Positions 1 through 5,130 of a stretch of 7,097 bases of DNA are shown here, in pieces (position 1 is the first letter of the stretch; every line of letters starts with the position of its first letter). The translations under genes and the position numbers were made by a program. The stretch comes from Bacteroidota bacterium (GTDB lineage Bacteria > Bacteroidota > Bacteroidia > Flavobacteriales > Weeksellaceae): the NCBI GenBank assembly GCA_023388015.1, contig JAEWHB010000112.1, positions 1 to 7,097 on the forward strand, in the 5' to 3' direction. The notes under the pieces are model-generated. The model saw only the letters and a program-made list of their open reading frames with translations. It ran no database searches and was not told where the DNA came from.

Positions 1-350
1 TTTATTATAAAACACTGAAATACAAAGCTGCAGGAATCGCATTTGACAATATGTTGAATGATTTCCCTGACACAAAATTCCGGGAAGAAGCAATGGTTTA
101 TTCGCTTCGCTCTAAATATGAACTGGCTGTAAATTATAGCCGTTTTGACAGAAAGGAATTGAGATTGCAGGAAGCGGTGACCCAATACAGATTGTTCACA
201 AAAGCTTTTCCAAATTCTAAATTCACTGATGAAGCTCAAAAAATCAATCAGAAAATTTTAGACGATATGGCAAAACACAGAGAAGTAGCCACCAAATTAG
301 AAGAGGATAAAAAAGAAAATCAAAACCGGGAAAATCCCGTTCAATCATAA
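1..350 (+). CDS. bamD: Outer membrane assembly lipoprotein BamD, C-terminal part (5' end outside window)
   Basis: The reading frame (first full codon at base 3) is open to the left edge and ends with TAA at 348-350, so only the last 115 residues are present. BamD is a periplasm-facing outer-membrane lipoprotein of the BAM complex, which folds and inserts beta-barrel proteins. The visible part has tetratricopeptide-like helices: a KYKAAGIAFDNMLNDFPDTK stretch followed by REEAMVYSLRSKYELA, then a second unit with YRLFTKAFPNSKFTDEAQK. The paired 'FPDTK/FPNSK' turn with downstream Glu-Ala is the usual BamD TPR pattern. The protein closes with a charged, low-complexity tail rich in Lys, Glu and Asn. 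The lipobox and N-terminal TPRs lie outside the window. The rpoZ-like gene starts 30 bases downstream on the same strand, a gene order I recall from other Bacteroidota. ATG at 51 is internal and should not be used as the start. Confidence 0.88.
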   Translation, partial: YYKTLKYKAAGIAFDNMLNDFPDTKFREEAMVYSLRSKYELAVNYSRFDRKELRLQEAVTQYRLFTKAFPNSKFTDEAQKINQKILDDMAKHREVATKLEEDKKENQNRENPVQS

Positions 351-380
351 TTTAAGTCGAATTAATCAGAATATACTAAT

Positions 381-704
381 ATGAACTTCAAAGACATTGA
401 CGCACCCACTTCAACAGAAACCTTTAACAGAGGTATAATTGAAGAAAAAACCGGAAATATTTACGAATCCATCGTGATTATGGGTAAACGTGCTGAACAA
501 ATCAATCAGGAAATGAAGACCGAATTGATTCAGAAATTGGACGAATTTGCTTCGCATACAGATTCTTTGGAAGAAATTTTCGAGAACCGCGAGCAGATTG
601 AAGTTTCCAAATTTTATGAACGTCTTCCTAAACCAACTTCCATCTCAATCAAAGAATGGATGACTGGAGATATCTACTTCAGAAACCCAAGCGAGGAAGC
701 TTAA
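381..704 (+). CDS. rpoZ: DNA-directed RNA polymerase omega subunit, Bacteroidota type
   Basis: This 107-residue protein is assigned as the omega subunit, which binds the beta' C-terminus and assists RNA polymerase assembly. The clearest signature is residues 25-42 (GNIYESIVIMGKRAEQIN), which lines up with the E. coli omega segment GNRFDLVLVAARRARQM: a Gly-Asn turn, an aliphatic helix, then Lys/Arg-Arg-Ala-x-Gln. After that the protein diverges from the proteobacterial form. Residues 43-72 are acidic and helical, and the tail contains 'FYERLPKPTSISIKEW' and 'GDIYFRN' in place of the usual C-terminus. Flavobacterial omega proteins are often annotated only as 'RNA polymerase Rpb6' or hypothetical. 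The position between bamD and coaBC supports the call. The start at 381 follows an A/T-rich stretch with no Shine-Dalgarno sequence, normal for this phylum. The gene ends 12 bases before coaBC. Confidence 0.82.
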   Translation: MNFKDIDAPTSTETFNRGIIEEKTGNIYESIVIMGKRAEQINQEMKTELIQKLDEFASHTDSLEEIFENREQIEVSKFYERLPKPTSISIKEWMTGDIYFRNPSEEA

Positions 705-716
705 AAAATCAATAAT

Positions 717-1919
717 ATGTCTATCCTGAACCGGAAAAAAGTTCTGTTGGCTGTTACCGCCGGTATAGCCGCTTACAAAACTGCTTTTCTGGTTCGTTTG
801 TTTATAAAAGAAGGCGCAGAAGTACGGGTAATTCTCACTCCGAAAGCGCGCGAATTTGTAACACCACTCACCCTTTCCACGCTTTCCAAAAATCCGGTGG
901 AATGGGAATTTTCAGAAGAAACCGGAACCTGGAACAATCATGTGGAACTCGGACTTTGGGCAGATTTTATGGTCGTGGCACCAGCTACTGCCAATTCCCT
1001 TTCCAAAATGGCCGATGGAAGTTCTGACAATCTTGTGCTGGCAACTTATCTTTCCGCCAAATGTCTGGTTTACATTGCGCCGGCAATGGATCTGGATATG
1101 TACCAGCATCCGACAACCAAAGAAAATTTAGCCAAACTTGAAAGTTTCGGAAACATCATCATTCCGGCTGAAAGCGGTGAACTCGCAAGCGGACTTAGCG
1201 GAGAAGGCCGTATGGCCGAACCCGAAAATATCCTTTCATTTATCGAACAGGATTTGCTGAACAAAGCGCCACTCTTTGGTAAAAATGTTTTGGTTTCAGC
1301 AGGACCGACGTATGAAAAAATGGATCCCGTTCGTTTCATCGGGAATTTTTCATCAGGAAAAATGGGCATTGAAATTGCTAAAACGGCCACCAATCTGGGT
1401 GCTGAAGTGACTTTAGTTTGCGGACCATCTTCCATTTCGACTGCCAATTACAATATTAATCGTGTTGATGTTGTTTCGGCTATGGAAATGAAAGATGCAA
1501 TGGATTCTAGATTTGAAAATGCTGACATCGTGATTATGTCCGCAGCCGTTGCAGATTATCGACCTGCTAGTTTAGCCGAACAAAAAATCAAAAAAGACGA
1601 CGAAAATCTGACCATTGAATTGGTTAAAAATCCCGATATTTTAAAAGGTCTGGGCGAAAGAAAAACCCATCAGATTTTGGTAGGTTTCGCTCTCGAAACT
1701 AACAACGAACTAGAATTTGCCAAAGGCAAATTAGATAAAAAAAACCTGGATTTCATTGTGCTAAATTCTATGCAGGATGAAAAAGCCGGGTTTCAGAAAG
1801 ATACCAATAAAGTAACCATCATTCCGCGAAACGGAGAGCCGGTTGCCTACCAAGCAAAAAATAAAACCGAAGTTGCAAAAGATATTCTTAACTTTATCCT
1901 TGAAAATTACGATTTATGA
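717..1919 (+). CDS. coaBC: Bifunctional phosphopantothenoylcysteine decarboxylase / phosphopantothenate-cysteine ligase CoaBC
   Basis: This cytosolic fusion enzyme catalyses two steps of coenzyme A synthesis: coupling 4'-phosphopantothenate to cysteine (CoaB) and FMN-dependent decarboxylation to 4'-phosphopantetheine (CoaC). It has 400 residues, about the family's full length. CoaC spans roughly residues 5-185, with the flavoprotein start LLAVTAGIAAYK (10-21), catalytic His75 in HVELG, and the substrate clamp PAMDLDMY (122-129). CoaB spans roughly 188-400, with SAGPTYE (194-200), DPVRFIGNFSSGKMG (203-217, including Asn210), AAVADYRP (276-283), the basic KIKK (290-293), and VKNPDIL (303-309). 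Numbering matches E. coli Dfp closely. Two positions differ from E. coli as I recall it: Asp125 replaces Asn125, and Ser158 (in GELASGL) replaces Cys158. No frame damage is visible. The stop overlaps the next start by four bases (ATGA, 1916-1919), suggesting translational coupling with porD. Confidence 0.96.
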   Translation: MSILNRKKVLLAVTAGIAAYKTAFLVRLFIKEGAEVRVILTPKAREFVTPLTLSTLSKNPVEWEFSEETGTWNNHVELGLWADFMVVAPATANSLSKMADGSSDNLVLATYLSAKCLVYIAPAMDLDMYQHPTTKENLAKLESFGNIIIPAESGELASGLSGEGRMAEPENILSFIEQDLLNKAPLFGKNVLVSAGPTYEKMDPVRFIGNFSSGKMGIEIAKTATNLGAEVTLVCGPSSISTANYNINRVDVVSAMEMKDAMDSRFENADIVIMSAAVADYRPASLAEQKIKKDDENLTIELVKNPDILKGLGERKTHQILVGFALETNNELEFAKGKLDKKNLDFIVLNSMQDEKAGFQKDTNKVTIIPRNGEPVAYQAKNKTEVAKDILNFILENYDL

Positions 1920-2818
1920 ATAAAATGAAAGCGCTTTTTGTCTGTTTTATATTTTCAGTAAGTCTTTCCGCGCAGGAATTTCTAGCTACTGTAACTGTTG
2001 ATTATTCGCAGGTTCAAGGCTCAAATGTCCAGGTTTTTCAAACTTTGCAAAAATCCCTCAGCGATTTTATCAATACGACGAAATGGACAGATAACCGGTA
2101 TAAAATTCACGAAAAAATTGAGACGAATTTCCTGATTATCATTACCGCCAGAAGCGGAAATACTTATAATGCGCGTCTGCAGATTCAGTCCAGAAGACCT
2201 GTGTTTAATTCCACTTATTATACGCCTGTATTGAATTTTGTGGATTCAAAATTTGACTTCGAATATACTGAATATGAAGAACTTGTATTCAATCCGCGTA
2301 AATTCAGTAACAAAAACCTGACAGATGTAGTTGCATTCTACGTTTATTATGTTTTGGGAATGGATGCCGATACTTTCCAATTGGAAGGCGGAACCAATTA
2401 CTTCAAAACCAGTCAACAGATTGCGATGAATGCTGCAAGTTCGCAGTTTGGCGGATGGAATGAAATGGATGGTAATAAAGCCAGGGCTTCATTGATTAAC
2501 AATGTTTTGAAACCTACCAATAAAACACTTCGAAATATTTACTACCAATACCACAGAGTCGGTTTGGATCAAATGAGCGATAACGAAACGAGAGCCAAAA
2601 ACACGATCGGAAATGCGTTGGAAACCCTGAGTTTCTACGAAAAAGGAAATTACGCCTTGTTCTATCCGCTTGATATTTTCTTTATGGCCAAAAAAGATGA
2701 AATTGCTAAAATATTTGGAGGTGGACTGATGTCTTCTGCCAATATTCCGCAGATCAAGGAAACGCTGAATTCTCTTTCGCCAACAAACAGTTCTACCTGG
2801 AATAATCTGAAAAAATAA
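1916..2818 (+). CDS. porD: Secreted DUF4835 protein, type IX secretion system protein PorD
   Basis: This is a 300-residue exported protein. The N-terminus has a Sec signal peptide: MNKMK, a hydrophobic core ALFVCFIFSVSL, and a likely signal peptidase I site after Ser-Leu-Ser-Ala (cleavage 19/20, before Gln). The mature part contains Tyr/Phe/Asn-rich beta-prone segments, for example TVDYSQVQGSNVQVFQTLQK, SRRPVFNSTYYTPVLNF and YYVLGMDADTF (a conserved-looking 'Y-LG-DADTF' stretch), and an N-terminal 'WTDNRYKIHEKIETN'. This pattern and the place between coaBC and recN match the DUF4835 family, which is annotated as PorD and associated with the T9SS of Bacteroidota; its molecular role is not established to my knowledge. 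There is no transmembrane segment beyond the signal peptide. The start at 1916 overlaps the coaBC stop; ATG 1925 (Met4) would also give a valid signal peptide. The end overlaps recN by one base. Confidence 0.8.
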   Translation: MNKMKALFVCFIFSVSLSAQEFLATVTVDYSQVQGSNVQVFQTLQKSLSDFINTTKWTDNRYKIHEKIETNFLIIITARSGNTYNARLQIQSRRPVFNSTYYTPVLNFVDSKFDFEYTEYEELVFNPRKFSNKNLTDVVAFYVYYVLGMDADTFQLEGGTNYFKTSQQIAMNAASSQFGGWNEMDGNKARASLINNVLKPTNKTLRNIYYQYHRVGLDQMSDNETRAKNTIGNALETLSFYEKGNYALFYPLDIFFMAKKDEIAKIFGGGLMSSANIPQIKETLNSLSPTNSSTWNNLKK

Positions 2819-4473
2819 TGCTCACCCGACTTTCGGTTTCCAATTTTGCGATTATCGATCAGCTGCAAATGCAGTTTCACAAAGGATTGACCATCATCAC
2901 GGGAGAAACCGGTGCCGGAAAATCTATTTTGCTGGGCGCACTAAAATTAATTCTGGGCGAACGTGCTGACCTGAAGCAACTCAACAACGAGTCAAAAAAA
3001 TGTATCATTGAAGCACAATTTGATATTTCCGGGTTGCATTTAGAATCTTTTTTCCAGGAACACGAGCTCGATTTTGATAAGGAAACCATTCTAAGACGAG
3101 AATTACTTCCCAGCGGAAAATCCCGTGCATTTGTAAACGACACGCCGGTTACTTTGCAGATTTTGCAGCAACTCGGTGAAAATCTCATTGATATTCATTC
3201 ACAATTTAATTCGGAAAATCTCTTTCATCAAGATTATCAGTTACAGATTTTGGATGCTTATGCCGGACAACTCGCTTTGGTAAAAGACTATCAAGCGGAA
3301 TTCAGCGAAAGAAACCGAAAACTGGAAAACCTGAAGAACCTGCGTGAAGAACTTGCTGAATTGGATCAGGAAGCAGATTATAAACAATTTTTATTAGGCG
3401 AACTCCAAACTGCCAATTTACAATCCGGAGAAACGGAAGAACTTGAAACAGAGCAAAAAGAATTGCAAAATGTGGATGAAATCCAAAAAATTCTGACCGA
3501 AACCGAAGCCCGAATAGATGCCGCTGAAATCGGAATTCTTCCCCAATTGTATGACATAAATAATCAGCTTCAGAAAGTTTCAGGTTTTGGAGAAGAATTG
3601 GAAAATTTTCAAAAAAGACTGGAATCATCCCGAATTGAAATTCAGGATTTGCATTCAGAAATTACTTCAAAAATTCAGCGAATGGAATCCAATCCGGAAA
3701 GACTTTTGGAAGTAAATGAACGACTTGATTTGATCCATACTTTGTTTCATAAACATCGGGTAAATTCTTTGGACGAACTGATGGAAATTCAGACAAATCT
3801 TGAAAATGATCAATCCGGATTTCAAGAACTGGAAAAAGAAATTTCTAAATTAGAAGAACAAATCAATCAGTTTGAAATCAGTTTGAATAAAAGAGCTGAA
3901 GAAATCTCAAAGAACCGTAAAAAAACGATTCCGGCAGTGGAAAAAGAGCTTTTGGATTCGCTTGAAAAACTAGGAATGGAAAACGCTTCTATGCAACTTC
4001 AACTCATCGGTAAAAAAAGTTTCAGCGCTTCAGGAAAAGACGAAATTGATTTTCTTTTCAGTGCCAATAAAGGTTCGGGACTTAAGCCTGTGGGGAAATC
4101 TGTTTCGGGTGGGGAACGTTCCAGATTGATGCTGGCTGTAAAGAAAACTTTGGCAGGTAAACTTGAACTCCCGACTTTAATTCTGGATGAAATCGATACA
4201 GGTGTTTCGGGAAAAGTAGCCAATGAAGTAGGCAATCTGATGAAAGAAATGGGTAACGACCTACAAGTCATCAGCATAACACATTTACCGCAGGTGGCGG
4301 CAAAAGCTGATTATCATTTCAAAGTTTCAAAAAGCCTTAAATCCAATCAAACGCTTACCGAAGTTCGAGATTTATCTGAGCAGCAGAGAATTGAAGAAAT
4401 CGCAGAACTCATCAGTGGTTCAAATGTTTCGGAAACTGCATTAGATCAGGCCAGGGAACTGATGAATTCCTAA
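2818..4473 (+). CDS. recN: DNA repair protein RecN (SMC-like ATPase)
   Basis: RecN is an SMC-family ATPase that acts early at DNA double-strand breaks, binding ends and supporting RecA-dependent recombination. The 551-residue protein is about full length. Visible parts in order are a conserved N-terminal strand (LSVSNFAIIDQL), Walker A GETGAGKS (29-36), the segment ILRRELLPSGKSRAFVND (91-108), a Q-loop-like IDIHSQ (124-129), a long Glu/Lys/Leu-rich coiled coil broken near the middle (about 155-380), the ABC signature VSGGERSR (429-436), Walker B TLILDEID (453-460), and the His-loop ITHLPQVA (487-494). The signature reads GGERSR where E. coli has GGELSR, and the Q-loop reads IHSQ where IHGQ is common; neither removes a catalytic residue. 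The start codon overlaps the porD stop (TAATG, 2816-2820). No good plus-strand terminator is seen after the gene. Confidence 0.96.
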   Translation: MLTRLSVSNFAIIDQLQMQFHKGLTIITGETGAGKSILLGALKLILGERADLKQLNNESKKCIIEAQFDISGLHLESFFQEHELDFDKETILRRELLPSGKSRAFVNDTPVTLQILQQLGENLIDIHSQFNSENLFHQDYQLQILDAYAGQLALVKDYQAEFSERNRKLENLKNLREELAELDQEADYKQFLLGELQTANLQSGETEELETEQKELQNVDEIQKILTETEARIDAAEIGILPQLYDINNQLQKVSGFGEELENFQKRLESSRIEIQDLHSEITSKIQRMESNPERLLEVNERLDLIHTLFHKHRVNSLDELMEIQTNLENDQSGFQELEKEISKLEEQINQFEISLNKRAEEISKNRKKTIPAVEKELLDSLEKLGMENASMQLQLIGKKSFSASGKDEIDFLFSANKGSGLKPVGKSVSGGERSRLMLAVKKTLAGKLELPTLILDEIDTGVSGKVANEVGNLMKEMGNDLQVISITHLPQVAAKADYHFKVSKSLKSNQTLTEVRDLSEQQRIEEIAELISGSNVSETALDQARELMNS

Positions 4474-4482
4474 ATTATTCAT

Positions 4483-4515
4483 AAAAAAAACCTCATAGTA
4501 GAGAAAACCATGAGG
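4483..4515 (-). terminator. Rho-independent terminator, minus strand
   Basis: A six-base-pair stem (CCTCAT at 4491-4496 with ATGAGG at 4510-4515, 13-base loop) is followed on the minus strand by an uninterrupted run of eight T (4490-4483). On the plus strand there is no T run after the stem, so it should not terminate recN transcription efficiently. It is suited to ending minus-strand RNA, either a read-through transcript of the Rrf2 gene, whose stop lies about 130 bases upstream, or the separate short transcript proposed here. Confidence 0.7.
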
Positions 4516-4590
4516 CATAAATAACTAACACACAAATAATCTTAAAAAATAAGACTTTGTACAATTGCTTCAGGTCGAAACTTTTGTACA
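4483..4590 (-). ncRNA. Candidate small RNA or orphan leader RNA (minus strand)
   Basis: No protein gene is recognised here, yet the minus strand reads like a complete short transcription unit. A -7-like TATATTTG lies at 4601-4594, which would place the RNA start near 4590. The body carries a stem-forming repeat (5' arm 4593-4584, 3' arm 4564-4555) whose loop contains TTC/GAA, then a small hairpin (TCTTA at 4540-4544, TAAGA at 4550-4554, five-base loop), then the terminator hairpin with T8. The predicted RNA is about 100 nt. If it starts near 4590, the first arm of the long repeat would be only partly included, which weakens that stem. Alternatives are a long 3' UTR of the Rrf2 mRNA or a relic leader from a lost operon. 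I cannot assign it to a known RNA family. Confidence 0.35.
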
Positions 4591-4593
4591 AAG
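4555..4593. repeat. 10-bp perfect inverted repeat built from two TTGTACAA palindromes
   Basis: CTTTGTACAA (4555-4564) and its exact reverse complement TTGTACAAAG (4584-4593) flank a 19-base spacer. Each arm itself contains the perfect 8-bp palindrome TTGTACAA (4557-4564 and 4584-4591), with centres 27 bp apart, and TTTGTACAA is also present as a direct repeat (4556-4564 and 4583-4591). The spacer has a small TTC/GAA inner pairing. It could be an RNA stem in the minus-strand transcript or a paired protein-binding site on DNA; the self-palindromic arms fit the second equally well. Confidence 0.75.
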
Positions 4594-4601
4594 CAAATAT
4601 A
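4594..4601 (-). promoter_or_regulatory. Possible Bacteroidota -7 promoter element (TATATTTG)
   Basis: On the minus strand the bases read TATATTTG, an exact match to the Bacteroidota housekeeping consensus TAnnTTTG. No TTTG or TTG is found at the expected -33 spacing; that place is taken by the palindromic operator-like element at 4603-4629. This could mean a regulated promoter or a chance match in AT-rich DNA. Transcription would begin about four to seven bases further along, near 4587-4590, and run towards the terminator at 4515-4483. Confidence 0.4.
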
Positions 4602-4602
4602 C

Positions 4603-4629
4603 AAAAGTCTACTAAAGTAGTATACTATT
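4603..4629. promoter_or_regulatory. 27-bp imperfect palindrome, candidate Rrf2 operator
   Basis: Centred on base 4616, ten of twelve arm positions pair: inner arms TACTA (4610-4614) and TAGTA (4618-4622), then AGT (4606-4608) with ACT (4624-4626), then AA (4603-4604) with TT (4628-4629). Mismatches are at 4605/4627 and 4609/4623. Overlapping it are the perfect 10-bp palindrome TAGTATACTA (4618-4627) and CTACT-AA-AGTAG (4609-4620). Rrf2-family dimers bind dyads of roughly this length, and a gene for such a regulator begins 20 bases away. The element sits directly upstream of the TATATTTG box on the minus strand. That this regulator binds here is inference. Confidence 0.45.
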
Positions 4630-4648
4630 TTTTTAAATTTTTTTGATT

Positions 4649-5056
4649 CTAAATTAAATCTTCCAAAGACTGACTTTCCAAGACCTTAAGGGTTTTGTCT
4701 CTAACCTGCACCATCACTCTATTTAGCGAGCAACTCACTTCATCGATACAGTCATCACATTTTTTATAATAATTCAAACTTACACAGGGCAAAAGAGCAA
4801 TTGGGCCATCCAAAACTCTAATGATGGCGGCAATTGGAATATTTTTAGCAGGAATATCGAGCAAGTAACCTCCTCCTTTTCCTTTTTTAGAAGTTAACAG
4901 TCCACTTTTCTTTAAATCCAGTAAGATACCTTCTAGAAATTTGAGTGGAATGTTCTCCTTTAATGCAATTTCGGAAATCAAAATAGGTTGCCCATGGGAA
5001 TTTCTCGCGAGATAAGCCATAGCTTTTAACCCATATTTGGTTTTTTTAGTTAGCAT
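4649..5056 (-). CDS. Rrf2-family transcriptional regulator with a four-cysteine cluster
   Basis: This 135-residue, full-length winged-helix regulator belongs to the Rrf2 family (relatives include IscR, NsrR and CymR). The N-terminus MLTKKTKYGLKAMAYLA is the family's first helix, residues 24-54 form the helix-turn-helix (ILISEIALKENIPLKFLEGIL), and the wing is GKGGGYLL (59-66). Dimerisation-region residues 74-84 read PIAAIIRVLDG. Cysteines fall at 91, 100, 103 and 109, in the region where IscR and NsrR hold three Fe-S ligands, although the spacing here differs. It may therefore sense iron-sulfur status, redox state, or a sulfur metabolite as CymR does; the ligand cannot be decided from sequence. 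It is divergent from the beta-helix gene (74-bp gap) and convergent with recN. A weak promoter candidate lies upstream, and an operator-like palindrome lies 20 bases past its stop. Confidence 0.92.
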   Translation of the reverse strand: MLTKKTKYGLKAMAYLARNSHGQPILISEIALKENIPLKFLEGILLDLKKSGLLTSKKGKGGGYLLDIPAKNIPIAAIIRVLDGPIALLPCVSLNYYKKCDDCIDEVSCSLNRVMVQVRDKTLKVLESQSLEDLI

Positions 5057-5086
5057 AATTCAAATCTTCATTCGTTTAAAGCAAAA

Positions 5087-5116
5087 CAAATTTCGGCAAT
5101 TTATTCTAACTTGCAA
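5087..5116 (-). promoter_or_regulatory. Weak candidate promoter for the Rrf2 gene
   Basis: On the minus strand TTG (5116-5114) is followed by a 19-base spacer and GAAATTTG (5094-5087). This resembles the Bacteroidota pattern TTG-N19-TAnnTTTG with one mismatch (G for T at the first -7 base). It would give a 5' leader of roughly 25-30 bases before the ATG at 5056. No convincing plus-strand promoter for the divergent gene was found in the same gap; TAACTTG at 5107-5113 is only a partial match. Confidence 0.3.
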
Positions 5117-5130
5117 TCTTAATTAAAAAA

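Noticed and set aside
912..1447. Antisense open frames opposite coaBC (912-1109 and 1070-1447), and similar ones opposite recN.
   Set aside because: They are shadows of strongly conserved genes, with no recognisable domains or start signals.
4441..4518. A 25-codon minus-strand ORF beginning MPHGFLYYEVFF, suggestive of an aromatic amino acid leader peptide.
   Set aside because: It runs through the terminator hairpin and its T run and into recN, there is no biosynthetic gene downstream, and no alternative antiterminator pairing was found. It is more likely a by-product of the hairpin sequence.
4609..4634. CTACTAAAGTAG followed by a T run on the plus strand as a recN terminator.
   Set aside because: The stem is at most four to five pairs with a tiny loop, and the T run begins seven bases later. 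It is too weak to call; the dyad reads better as a protein-binding site.
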